From an uncultured Bacillota bacterium (GTDB lineage Bacteria > Bacillota_A > Clostridia > Peptostreptococcales > Anaerovoracaceae), in contig CAMOWO010000008.1 of assembly GCA_946628525.1 (NCBI GenBank), forward strand, positions 1 to 14,797: DNA of 14,797 bases. The letters run 5' to 3'. This document shows, piece after piece, positions 1 to 6,928 of this stretch. A program made the position numbers and the translations under genes. The notes under the pieces are model-generated. The model saw only the letters and a program-made list of their open reading frames with translations. It did no database searches and was not told the origin of the DNA. Every line of letters starts with the position of its first letter. The first letter of the stretch is position 1.

Positions 1-86
1 TCAGAAAAATGTATAGTTTGACCGATTTGACTCATCTGTCCGATCGGACCGCTCAGACCAGTACTGCCGATGGCCCGATAGTATAA
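1..86 (+). CDS. C-terminal tail of an upstream gene (partial, unknown)
   Basis: The third forward frame is open from the left edge to a TAA at 84-86 and gives about 27 residues, beginning RKMYSLTDLTHL and ending ADGPIV. A hairpin followed by seven T's starts seven bases after the stop, which is the layout expected for the 3' end of a gene. The other two forward frames reach stops within the first 25 bases. The tail is hydrophilic and rich in Thr, Ser and Asp, and I recognise no domain. The call depends mainly on the position of the terminator. The open frame could be chance, so confidence is moderate to low. Confidence 0.4.
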   Translation, partial: RKMYSLTDLTHLSDRTAQTSTADGPIV

Positions 87-92
87 GTGTAC

Positions 93-118
93 AGGCCGCT
101 TCTCGGCCGTCTTTTTTT
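93..118 (+). terminator. Rho-independent terminator of the upstream gene
   Basis: GGCCG (94-98) pairs with CGGCC (104-108) around a five-base loop, and seven T's follow at 112-118. The stem is only five GC pairs and three unpaired bases separate it from the T-run, so this is a modest terminator. Its place just after a stop codon and ahead of an independent promoter supports it. Confidence 0.6.
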
Positions 119-166
119 GGTGAGAAAGCTCCTACAGATCAAATTGGAAATTCGTTCAAAAAACGC

Positions 167-195
167 TTTACATCTGACGCCGGCGGGTTCATAAT
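167..195 (+). promoter_or_regulatory. Sigma-A-type promoter for the YitT-family gene
   Basis: TTTACA (167-172) and CATAAT (190-195) are separated by exactly 17 bases. Each hexamer matches the vegetative consensus at five of six positions. Transcription would begin near 202, leaving a leader of roughly 25-30 bases before the start codon. The site lies between the upstream terminator and the gene. Confidence 0.75.
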
Positions 196-230
196 GTTCA
201 CCGTGCGAAAAAATATGAAGGATGGACAAT

Positions 231-1142
231 ATGGAATCTTTGAACGAGAAAAAAGTGTTTGGCAAAGAATGGTGGAAGGGTTTCCTCATCGATTTTCTGT
301 GGGTGCTTGCGGGATGCGTCTGCAATGCTTACGCGGTGGTGGATATCCTGCTGCCTTACGGTCTGGCTTCCGGCGGCCTCAACGGCGTGGCGGTGCTCAT
401 CAACCTGGCGGTGCCCATCGATATCGCCGTGATCCTTTACGGTCTGACAGGGATCATCGTCCTGCTCGCCTGGATCTTCCTGGGCTTCGGGGAGGTGCGC
501 AAAGTATTGATGGTGTCGATCATCTCGCCGGCTACGATCTTCATTTTCGAGCAGGTGGAGCTGCCCCTTCTGGACGAGGACGACATCCTGCTGGCCTCCA
601 TATTCTGCGGGATCTTCTACGGGCTGGCCACCGCCTGCGTGTTCCACAGAGGGTACTCCTTCGGGAGCACCGACACCCTGGCCAAGGTGATGCGCAAAAA
701 GTTATGGCCGCACATCTCCCAGACGCGGATCATGACAGCCATGAACGCTGCCATCATCATCACGTGCGCCTTCACCATGGGCAAAAACATCGCGCTGTAT
801 GCCCTGATCACCCAGTTCATCTCCACAGAGACCATCGAGCTGATCCTCCACGGGCTGCGCAAGAAGATGGTCCAGATCGTGATCATCACGGATAAGCACC
901 AGATGATCTGCGATCATATCATCAACAAGATGAACCGGGGCGTATCCATAAACCACGTGCGGGGAGGGTACACCGGTGAGGACAGAACAGAACTGCGATT
1001 CCTTTGCACCACGAGAGAAGAAGTGGAGTTCCGCAGGTTCCTCAAAGAGATGGATCCCGACGCCTTCGTCACTGTGACTTACGTGGAGGACGTCTGGGGC
1101 AATGGCTTCAATTCTTTGGAGCCTGATATGCAGGACGAATAA
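231..1142 (+). CDS. YitT family integral membrane protein with DUF2179 domain
   Basis: A 303-residue membrane protein of the YitT family, whose molecular function is not firmly established. Hydrophobic segments occur at about residues 18-40, 44-62, 66-85, 92-107, 118-138 and 168-196. Family-typical glycine-rich stretches are GLASGGLNGVA (44-54) and GYSFGSTDTLAKVM (141-154). The C-terminal soluble part, from about 210 to 293 and ending near VWGNGF, fits the DUF2179 ligand-binding-like domain that usually closes these proteins. I chose the ATG at 231 because GAAGGA (217-222) lies eight bases upstream; an in-frame ATG at 222 overlaps that Shine-Dalgarno sequence and would add three residues. The gene has its own promoter and terminator, so it is probably monocistronic. 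Assignment to the family is secure; any transport role is inference. Confidence 0.92.
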   Translation: MESLNEKKVFGKEWWKGFLIDFLWVLAGCVCNAYAVVDILLPYGLASGGLNGVAVLINLAVPIDIAVILYGLTGIIVLLAWIFLGFGEVRKVLMVSIISPATIFIFEQVELPLLDEDDILLASIFCGIFYGLATACVFHRGYSFGSTDTLAKVMRKKLWPHISQTRIMTAMNAAIIITCAFTMGKNIALYALITQFISTETIELILHGLRKKMVQIVIITDKHQMICDHIINKMNRGVSINHVRGGYTGEDRTELRFLCTTREEVEFRRFLKEMDPDAFVTVTYVEDVWGNGFNSLEPDMQDE

Positions 1143-1149
1143 AACGAAT

Positions 1150-1185
1150 AACAAGCCGCCGCCATGGGCGGCTTGTTTTGGTTTT
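1150..1185 (+). terminator. Rho-independent terminator after the YitT gene
   Basis: ACAAGCCGCC (1151-1160) is perfectly complementary to GGCGGCTTGT (1167-1176) around a six-base loop. The stem can extend by one A-T pair, and a T-rich tract broken by two G's follows (1177-1185). It begins eight bases after the stop codon and separates the YitT unit from the next promoter. Confidence 0.88.
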
Positions 1186-1193
1186 GCCAATCG

Positions 1194-1222
1194 TTGCAAA
1201 AGCCATAGTGAAATGGTATTAT
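1194..1222 (+). promoter_or_regulatory. Extended -10 promoter for the ligase-to-transferase operon
   Basis: TATTAT (1217-1222) matches the -10 consensus at five of six positions and has the TGn extension at 1214-1216. TTGCAA (1194-1199) lies 17 bases upstream as a four-of-six -35 element. It sits just past the preceding terminator and 38 bases before the ligase start, and would drive the tightly spaced genes through 6339. Confidence 0.65.
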
Positions 1223-1259
1223 TTACGTTGAAGTATTATGTGAAGGAGCAGAACAGATA

Positions 1260-2498
1260 ATGACAAAAGAACTGGAATTTATCCCGGTTATACTGGGCGG
1301 AGATATTACGACGTACAGCCTGGCAAGGAGTTTTCACGAGGAGTATGGCATCAAATCCATCGCCATCAGCACGGTGAAGAACTGGCTCAATTCCTACTCC
1401 AGCATCATCGATAACATCATCGAGCCGAAGATGAACGATGAGGAGACGTTCAGGAAGAGACTGGTGAGCCTGGGCAAGGAATACGAAGGCAAGAAGAAGC
1501 TTCTCCTGATGGCATGCGGCGACTGGTACGTGCGCATGATCATCGAGAACAGAGCCCTTCTGGAGCCATATTATGTGATTCCGTACATCGAGGAAGAACT
1601 GCTAAACAAGCTGGTGCTGAAGGACAGCTTTTATGAGATCTGCGAGCAGACAGGGGTGGATCATCCGAAGACATTCGTCTACGACCTCAAGGAGAAACCG
1701 GAGCTGAAGTTCCCGTTCCCGTTCCCGGTGATCGCCAAGCCAGCCAGCAGCGCGGAGTACCACTACGCGGAATTTCCGGGCAAGAAGAAGGTCTTCAAGT
1801 TCGACACTATGGACGAACTCAAGGAGATGCTGGGCAACCTGGAGAAGAGCAGCTACAACTACAAATTCCTGATCCAGGACTTCATCCCGGGAGACGACAA
1901 CAACATGCACATCCTGACCTGCTACGTGGACAAGAAGCACAAGGTACGGTTCATGTCTTTTGGCAAGACCATTGTGGAGGATCACGGCATCAACGCCATC
2001 GGAAATCCTGTGGCCATCATCAACCAGGTGAACCGGGAAGTCATGGACCAGTCCGTGAAGTTCCTCGAGAGCGTGGGGTACACGGGCTTTGCGAACTTCG
2101 ATATCAAGTACGACAGCAGGGACGGAAGCTACAACTACTTTGAGATCAACACGAGACTGGGCAGGAGCAATTTCTACGTGACGGGCAGTGGCTTCAACGC
2201 CGTGAAGTGGATCGTGGACGAGCTCATATACGGCAAAGAATTCGATGATGAGATGGTCATCGCCGACAACGAGAACCTTTACACCGTCATTCCGAAGTCC
2301 ATCGTGATGGCCTACGCAGGAAACGACGAGATAAGGGCCCAGGTCGAGAGGCTTTACAGAGAAGGCAAGGTGTCGAACCCGATCGACTACCCGGCCGAGA
2401 AGAACATCATACACAAACTTTACGTGAAGTACTTCATGCACCAGCAGAAGAAGCGCTTCGAAGGCTTCATGAAGGCAGAGGGAGTCCCAAAGGTGTGA
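1260..2498 (+). CDS. ATP-grasp ligase, probable D-aspartate ligase type
   Basis: A 412-residue ATP-grasp enzyme, a superfamily that activates a carboxylate as an acyl phosphate and joins it to an amine. Visible landmarks are the LVLKDSFYEIC segment (118-128), the ATP-binding lysine in VIAKP (157-161), the hinge-like LIQDFIPGDDNN (204-215), Asp281 in ANFDIKYD, and the metal-binding YFEINTRLGRSNF (293-305) with Glu295, Asn297 and Arg299. The overall layout resembles D-Asp ligases of enterococci and lactococci, which add D-Asp to the Lys side chain of peptidoglycan precursor. The neighbour starting 41 bases downstream is an aspartate/glutamate-type racemase, which would supply D-Asp. AAGGAG (1243-1248) precedes the ATG by 11 bases, slightly long. 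The ATP-grasp fold is certain; the D-Asp substrate is inferred from family resemblance and context. Confidence 0.85.
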   Translation: MTKELEFIPVILGGDITTYSLARSFHEEYGIKSIAISTVKNWLNSYSSIIDNIIEPKMNDEETFRKRLVSLGKEYEGKKKLLLMACGDWYVRMIIENRALLEPYYVIPYIEEELLNKLVLKDSFYEICEQTGVDHPKTFVYDLKEKPELKFPFPFPVIAKPASSAEYHYAEFPGKKKVFKFDTMDELKEMLGNLEKSSYNYKFLIQDFIPGDDNNMHILTCYVDKKHKVRFMSFGKTIVEDHGINAIGNPVAIINQVNREVMDQSVKFLESVGYTGFANFDIKYDSRDGSYNYFEINTRLGRSNFYVTGSGFNAVKWIVDELIYGKEFDDEMVIADNENLYTVIPKSIVMAYAGNDEIRAQVERLYREGKVSNPIDYPAEKNIIHKLYVKYFMHQQKKRFEGFMKAEGVPKV

Positions 2499-2539
2499 CG
2501 GCCGCGGGTTTCCCGGAAGATGACAGAAAGTGAGAGTAT

Positions 2540-3274
2540 ATGAAGGATTCGATAGGGATCATAGGCGGCGTAGGTCCCATGGCCACCGTCTATTTCATGG
2601 ACCTGATAATAAGCATGACAGAGGCAGACAAGGACCAGGATCACATCAACATGCTGGTGTCGAACCATGCCACCATTCCTGACAGGACGGAGTTCATCCT
2701 GGGAAGAAGCCAGGAGTCTCCGGCGCAGACGATGACAGAGGATGCCATGATGCTGGAAGGAAGCGGATGCAGATTCCTCGTGATCCCGTGCAACACCGCC
2801 CATAATTTTTATGCGCAGATCGATGCAGCCGTCGGCATACCGGTGCTGAACATCATCCAGGAGACCATTGCCCTGGCAAGAAGCCGCGGGGCAGGAAGAA
2901 GTGTTGATGTTCGAAACCTCGGGATCATGGCCACGGAAGGGACTGTTCTCTCCGATATCTACGGCAGGTACTGCCGGCCGGAAGGAATGAAGGCTCTTTA
3001 TCCGGATCCTGAATATCAGAAGAAAGTAAACCACATCATATATGACCGCATCAAGGCAGGTCTTCCTGCATCAAAAGAAGAGATGATGGAGGTGATTGAG
3101 CACCTGAGAGGCAAGGGAGCCGATGCCATCGTCATGGGATGCACGGAGCTGTCCGTCGCATATAAAGACATGGACCTGGGAAGAGAAAACGAGGACCTCG
3201 TGGATTCCCTGGTGGCTCTGGCGGGAGCGACCATCGAGAAGTGCGGCAAGACCATCAGACAGGAGACGAAGTGA
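2540..3274 (+). CDS. Aspartate/glutamate racemase family protein
   Basis: A 244-residue cofactor-independent amino-acid racemase of the Asp/Glu/hydantoin racemase family. These enzymes use two cysteines to remove and return the alpha proton from opposite faces. Both are present: Cys84 in VIPCNTAH and Cys201 in VMGCTEL. The N-terminus IGIIGGVGPMAT (5-16) is typical of aspartate racemases, and SNHATIPDRT (41-50) is the usual substrate-side segment. The start has a weak Shine-Dalgarno (GAAAGTGAG, about 2526-2534), which suggests partial dependence on translation of the upstream ligase. The stop overlaps the GTG of the next gene in a GTGA. Adjacent to a D-Asp-ligase-like gene, its most likely product is D-aspartate for the cell wall. 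Glutamate or another amino acid cannot be excluded from sequence alone. Confidence 0.92.
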   Translation: MKDSIGIIGGVGPMATVYFMDLIISMTEADKDQDHINMLVSNHATIPDRTEFILGRSQESPAQTMTEDAMMLEGSGCRFLVIPCNTAHNFYAQIDAAVGIPVLNIIQETIALARSRGAGRSVDVRNLGIMATEGTVLSDIYGRYCRPEGMKALYPDPEYQKKVNHIIYDRIKAGLPASKEEMMEVIEHLRGKGADAIVMGCTELSVAYKDMDLGRENEDLVDSLVALAGATIEKCGKTIRQETK

Positions 3275-3981
3275 GCACAGGCCTTTGGATAATTGCAGCA
3301 AAGATCGCAGGATCTGTGATACTGGGCGTCGCCGGAGGCTTCCTGGCCATCTACATTTTTAACAGGATGCCGGCCTCTTGGCTTTGCGACTACGGTGAGA
3401 GCCCGGATCCCATACTGTCCGATCCTCAGGTCCAGAGGATCAAAGGATTCCCGTGGAGATGGATCTACGCGGCGGGATTCGTATGCCTGCTCATCCGGCT
3501 TTCCTTCGTGGATCTGCCCTTTGCGGCGGCAGGATTCTTCGCATGCTGGGCCCTTCTCATAGTGGGCCTTGCGGACCTGAAATACATGGTGATCCCGGAT
3601 CAGTTCGTGATCATGCTGGCTCTGTCGGCGATGGGATTCATCCCGTATCATGAGACTTTCTCCGATATCGTGTTCGGAGCCCTCCTGGGAGGAGGCGTCA
3701 TGATCATGGTAGCCCTTCTCGGAGGGGCAGCATTCAAAAAAGAAGTCATGGGCTTCGGCGATGTGAAACTTTTCGCATCTTTGGGACTGGTTCTGGGTTT
3801 TCAGGGGACCATCGTCGTCCTGGCGGGCGCCTCCATAACGGCAGGCATCGCAGCGGGGATCGGCCTGGCCCGGGGCAAATACAAAAAAGACGATGCCAGA
3901 CCTCTCGGCCCGTTCATCAGCGGCTGGGGGATCATATACATTTTCGTGATATGGCCGTTCCTTTTGGAAACGGCAGTATGA
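3271..3981 (+). CDS. Prepilin peptidase (A24 family aspartic protease)
   Basis: A 236-residue polytopic membrane peptidase that cleaves leader peptides of type IV pilin-like proteins on the cytoplasmic face. The two catalytic aspartates are visible: Asp102 in ADLKYMVIPD (101-110) and Asp164 in the signature GFGDVKLF (161-168). Hydrophobic helices occupy about 8-30, 66-100, 111-125, 133-154, 167-200 and 218-232. The N-terminal NRMPASWLC (31-39) is a remnant of the cytoplasmic loop that carries a four-cysteine zinc site in PilD-type enzymes; only one cysteine remains here. I chose the GTG at 3271 because AGGAG (3261-3265) lies five bases before it and it overlaps the racemase stop as GTGA; an in-frame GTG at 3241 lacks that support. 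No pilin or pilus assembly gene is in the window. Confidence 0.9.
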   Translation: MSTGLWIIAAKIAGSVILGVAGGFLAIYIFNRMPASWLCDYGESPDPILSDPQVQRIKGFPWRWIYAAGFVCLLIRLSFVDLPFAAAGFFACWALLIVGLADLKYMVIPDQFVIMLALSAMGFIPYHETFSDIVFGALLGGGVMIMVALLGGAAFKKEVMGFGDVKLFASLGLVLGFQGTIVVLAGASITAGIAAGIGLARGKYKKDDARPLGPFISGWGIIYIFVIWPFLLETAV

Positions 3982-3990
3982 GAGATCACA

Positions 3991-4821
3991 ATGAAGAGAA
4001 ACATCCTGCTGACAATCGAATACGACGGGACTGATTTTCACGGCTGGCAGAAGCAGCCGGGGCAGCGGACGGTCCAGGGACATCTGGAGGCCGTCATGAG
4101 CCGTCTTTTCAAGACGGAGATCAGTTTGAACGGCACCAGCAGGACGGATGCCGGCGTGCACGCTTTGGGGCAGAGGGCGTCTTTCCTTTCGGATCTGGGG
4201 ATCCCGACGGAGAAGATCCCCCTCGTGGTGAACAACGCACTTTGCGGAGCGGAGCGCGGACCCTTTGCGGTCGCACCGGTGAGGATCCGGGAGGCGAAGG
4301 AGATGCCCATGGATTTTCACGCCAGATTCGACGCGGCCGGCAAGGAGTACATCTACAGAATCAAGACGGGAGGAGAGCCGGACGTTTTCAGGCGGAACTA
4401 CGTTTACTACGTGCCGCAGGTCCTCGACGTGGATGCCATGAGGAGGGCGTGCAGCGGACTTCTGGGCACACATGATTTCAAATCCTTCGAAAGTTCCGGA
4501 GGAAACCCGAGGCTCACCACGGTGAGGACGATCTACAGGGCAGATATCTCGGAGCCCGAAGGGGAGGCCGGGGAGCTGGCTTTCGTGATCCGGGGGGACG
4601 GATTCCTCTATAATATGGTGAGGATCATCACCGGGACGCTTGTGGACATCGGACTTGGCAAAATACCGGCAGAGGAGATGCCGGAGATCATAGAGGCTCG
4701 CGACAGGAGCAGAGCAGGACATACGGCGCCGCCGGGCGGGCTGTGTCTTGCGGAAGTTTTTTATGATAAGGCACAGTTATGTGCTGAAGCGGGAGGAAAA
4801 TCAAATGGACAAGAGACCTAG
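3991..4821 (+). CDS. truA: tRNA pseudouridine(38-40) synthase TruA
   Basis: A 276-residue pseudouridine synthase that converts U38, U39 and U40 of the tRNA anticodon arm to pseudouridine. Asp53 in [14 protein letters not shown] (48-61) is the catalytic nucleophile motif of the TruA family. The N-terminal [17 protein letters not shown] (7-23), the central [15 protein letters not shown] and the C-terminal [17 protein letters not shown] are all standard. The length fits the family's usual 245-270 with a short extra tail. The gene starts nine bases after the peptidase stop with only a weak Shine-Dalgarno (GAGAG, about 3980-3984), so translational coupling is likely. Its last 17 bases overlap the start of the dCMP deaminase gene. 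Identification is secure. Confidence 0.97.
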   Translation: MKRNILLTIEYDGTDFHGWQKQPGQRTVQGHLEAVMSRLFKTEISLNGTSRTDAGVHALGQRASFLSDLGIPTEKIPLVVNNALCGAERGPFAVAPVRIREAKEMPMDFHARFDAAGKEYIYRIKTGGEPDVFRRNYVYYVPQVLDVDAMRRACSGLLGTHDFKSFESSGGNPRLTTVRTIYRADISEPEGEAGELAFVIRGDGFLYNMVRIITGTLVDIGLGKIPAEEMPEIIEARDRSRAGHTAPPGGLCLAEVFYDKAQLCAEAGGKSNGQET

Positions 4822-5263
4822 CTGGGATTCGTATTTCATGGAGATGGCCGAGTTGGTGGCGAAGAGATCGACGTGTATCCGGCGCAACGTGGGGGCTGTA
4901 GTGGTCCAGGACAGAAGGATCGTCGCCACTGGATACAACGGCGCCCCGAAGGGACTGGCTCACTGCAGTGAGATCGGCGGCTGTCTGCGGCAGAAACTCG
5001 GGATCCCGTCGGGAGAGAGGCATGAGATGTGCAGAGCGCTCCACGCGGAGCAGAACGCCATCATCCAGGCGGCCACATCCGGCCAGAGCGTGGAAGGTGC
5101 AACGATCTACATCACACACCAGCCATGCGTCATCTGCGCTAAGATGATCATCAACGCAGGAATCGAAAAAATAATCGTGAAAGAAGGTTACCCTGATGAA
5201 CTTTCGACACAGCTTCTCGAAGAGGCAGGCCGTAAGATAGTAATGTTAGGAGATCAGAAGTGA
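4805..5263 (+). CDS. dCMP deaminase family protein (ComEB-like)
   Basis: A 152-residue zinc-dependent deaminase of the deoxycytidylate deaminase family, expected to convert dCMP to dUMP for thymidylate synthesis. The zinc site is complete: His80 and Glu82 in LHAEQNA, and Cys108 and Cys111 in [15 protein letters not shown] (43-50) is the substrate-side motif common to dCMP deaminases, and [19 protein letters not shown] at the N-terminus is also typical. I chose the ATG at 4805 because GGGAGG (4791-4796) lies eight bases upstream; a longer in-frame reading from 4748 lies entirely within truA and lacks a ribosome binding site. The gene overlaps truA by 17 bases and its own stop overlaps the next start as GTGA. 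A placement ahead of a TagO/WecA-like gene and the atp operon is common in Clostridia. Confidence 0.94.
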   Translation: MDKRPSWDSYFMEMAELVAKRSTCIRRNVGAVVVQDRRIVATGYNGAPKGLAHCSEIGGCLRQKLGIPSGERHEMCRALHAEQNAIIQAATSGQSVEGATIYITHQPCVICAKMIINAGIEKIIVKEGYPDELSTQLLEEAGRKIVMLGDQK

Positions 5264-6339
5264 CAGCAACGAGTTTTGATTTATGGGCGCCGCTGTTTGT
5301 GGCATTTGCAGTTGCCTTAGTGGCGACACCCATATCAATAAAAGTAGCACCGCGAATAGGTGCCATGGACATACCAAAGGACGACAGGCGAATGCACAGC
5401 AATGTGATACCGCGTTTCGGAGGAGCTGCGATATTCCTCGGAATGATGGTGGCGATGCTGATTTTCGCAAGAGACCACGAGGATTCCATGAGCGCTTTTT
5501 TGGGGTGCTGTATTATATTTGGCATGGGATTGATCGACGATATCAAGACCCTCAGCCCGCTGTTCAAACTGCTTGGGCAGATCGGGGCTGCCGCTGCTGT
5601 ATACGCTACAGGACTGAAGATCGAGTTCATCACGAATTTCTTTACAGGGGATGACACGAACATCATACTGGGAGATATCGCCTGCTGTATCTGTACGATA
5701 ATCTGGATCGTGGCCATAACGAATGCCGTGAACCTCATAGACGGTCTCGATGGTCTGGCAGCGGGAATATGCATCATCTCCACCCTTTGCATAGGATACG
5801 TATCGTACATCCACGGTCAGTATGTGCCGACGGTAGCGATGATGATCATTGCAGGTTCTGCTTTGGGATTCCTGCCGTTCAATTTCCATCCTGCCAGGAC
5901 TTTCATGGGCGACTGCGGATCACAGCTTCTGGGCTTTGCCATCGCGGCCTTCAGTATCATGGGCAGCGTCAAAGGTCCTACGGTGGTGGTCGTGGTGATA
6001 CCGGCTCTGGTGCTGGGACTTCCGATCGTGGACACGGTATTTGCCATTATAAGAAGACTCATGAACCACCAGCCAATCAGCATGGGCGATAAACAGCACC
6101 TTCATCACAGGATCATGCGCGCCGGTTACGGACAGAGGCGTTCTGTGATGCTGATGTACTGTCTCAGCGGTATCCTCGGGGTCGTGGCCGTTCTCTACAG
6201 CAGGCAGCTCTTCGTGGAGAGCATCGGGCTCATCGCTGTAGCGATCATGCTTCTGTACGTGCTTCTGTCGGATACGGGCAACAGGAACACGAACGTAAGG
6301 GGCGTCAAGATCAAGAAGAAGGATGAACGGGATTCCTAA
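5260..6339 (+). CDS. Undecaprenyl-phosphate sugar-1-phosphate transferase (MraY/WecA/TagO family)
   Basis: A 359-residue polytopic membrane enzyme that transfers a sugar-1-phosphate, usually GlcNAc-1-P, from a UDP-sugar to undecaprenyl phosphate. This starts teichoic acid or other envelope glycopolymers. Family motifs are in order: Asp93-Asp94 in GLIDDIKTL (90-98), [15 protein letters not shown] (155-169), [11 protein letters not shown] (215-225) and the HLHHR histidine motif (280-284). About ten hydrophobic segments are visible, and the C-terminus is short and lysine-rich. The GTG start overlaps the dCMP deaminase stop as GTGA, with AGGAG (5248-5252) seven bases upstream. The HLHHR motif and context favour TagO/WecA over MraY, which normally acts on UDP-MurNAc-pentapeptide and sits in a division/cell-wall cluster. 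The acceptor polymer is not evident from this window. Confidence 0.93.
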   Translation: MTATSFDLWAPLFVAFAVALVATPISIKVAPRIGAMDIPKDDRRMHSNVIPRFGGAAIFLGMMVAMLIFARDHEDSMSAFLGCCIIFGMGLIDDIKTLSPLFKLLGQIGAAAAVYATGLKIEFITNFFTGDDTNIILGDIACCICTIIWIVAITNAVNLIDGLDGLAAGICIISTLCIGYVSYIHGQYVPTVAMMIIAGSALGFLPFNFHPARTFMGDCGSQLLGFAIAAFSIMGSVKGPTVVVVVIPALVLGLPIVDTVFAIIRRLMNHQPISMGDKQHLHHRIMRAGYGQRRSVMLMYCLSGILGVVAVLYSRQLFVESIGLIAVAIMLLYVLLSDTGNRNTNVRGVKIKKKDERDS

Positions 6340-6347
6340 GGGGAAAG

Positions 6348-6384
6348 TTTAAATCAATAAAAAGAATTTTTAAATCAGTAGAAA
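6348..6384 (+). repeat. Pair of phased direct repeats at the atp promoter
   Basis: TTTAAATCAATAAAAA (6348-6363) and TTTAAATCAGTAGAAA (6369-6384) match at 14 of 16 positions. They start 21 bases apart, close to two helical turns. The second copy runs through the proposed -35 hexamer of the atp promoter. They could form an operator for a dimeric regulator or an A/T-rich UP-type element; which one is not decidable from sequence. Confidence 0.55.
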
Positions 6385-6407
6385 TATTCAGACAATGATG
6401 TTATAAT
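6379..6407 (+). promoter_or_regulatory. Extended -10 promoter of the atp operon
   Basis: A perfect TATAAT (6402-6407) is preceded by the TGn extension (6399-6401), with TAGAAA (6379-6384, four of six) 17 bases upstream as the -35. Transcription would begin near 6414, leaving about 38 bases of leader before atpI. A second exact TATAAT lies at 6415-6420 but has no good -35 partner. The promoter occupies the only sizeable gap (112 bases) between the transferase gene and atpI. Confidence 0.75.
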
Positions 6408-6451
6408 CGTGAAGTATAATCATACTGCATACAAGATTTGGGGCAAGGTCT

Positions 6452-6910
6452 ATGACGGATTTAACAGAATTCAAAAGTGATATAGTTAAGTGTGTACTGA
6501 TCGTTGCCGCAATCGCTGAGATCATTTCGATTCCTATATTAGGATTTAGCCTGCTGTTTACCGCAGGTCTTATTGTAGGCACAGCAGTCACGATCCTGAA
6601 CTTCGTGCTCCTCGTCAAGGCAGGCGAGAAGGTCATGGAGGAGAAGCGGGCGATGCCTATGGTCGGCGGATACTTCGTAAGACTTGTGATATACGGAGTA
6701 TTCTTTGTGGCAGCCGTCAAGGTAGGCATGCATGCTGCGATAGGATGTGCAGTTGGTTTTGTCTGTCTCCATGTGGGGATCATGGTCACTTATCTGATCG
6801 TCTACGGACTGTTCAAGAAAAAGAAGAACCCACTCAATGACTGGACAGAGCCAAAAGAGTGGAATGATCTGAGCGTATATGACGATGAAGATGATGACTG
6901 GAACAAGTAA
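6452..6910 (+). CDS. atpI: ATP synthase subunit I (AtpI-like)
   Basis: A 152-residue small membrane protein at the head of the atp operon, the standard position for AtpI. In studied bacteria AtpI assists assembly of the c-ring and is not part of the finished enzyme. Four hydrophobic segments are visible at about 11-31, 33-56, 72-92 and 96-121. A charged tail follows, ending in a run of acidic residues (YDDEDDDW). Sequence conservation in this family is low, so the name rests on the membrane topology and on lying 18 bases before atpB. The Shine-Dalgarno is weak (AAGG near 6445), which contrasts with the strong sites before most later atp genes and would keep AtpI levels low. Confidence 0.85.
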   Translation: MTDLTEFKSDIVKCVLIVAAIAEIISIPILGFSLLFTAGLIVGTAVTILNFVLLVKAGEKVMEEKRAMPMVGGYFVRLVIYGVFFVAAVKVGMHAAIGCAVGFVCLHVGIMVTYLIVYGLFKKKKNPLNDWTEPKEWNDLSVYDDEDDDWNK

Positions 6911-6928
6911 GTTAAAGGAGGGAAGTGT

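Noticed and set aside
194..895. A 233-codon + strand open frame in another phase over the YitT gene
   Set aside because: Its translation is dominated by Arg, His and Gly, and the overlapping frame encodes a recognisable membrane protein with its own Shine-Dalgarno.
1602..2441. A 279-codon minus-strand open frame opposite the ATP-grasp ligase
   Set aside because: It has no recognisable motif or ribosome binding site and lies fully within a conserved gene.
3016..4722. A 568-codon open frame on the minus strand under the racemase, peptidase and truA genes
   Set aside because: It lies opposite three intact genes with clear family motifs and its translation is rich in Arg, His, Pro and Ser without any recognisable domain. 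It is best explained as a by-product of the codon pattern of the + strand genes.
6340..6378. A terminator between the transferase gene and the atp promoter
   Set aside because: The only self-complementary stretch is AAAAA-GAA-TTTTT, with no GC pairs, so it is not a credible intrinsic terminator. Some read-through into the atp operon is possible.
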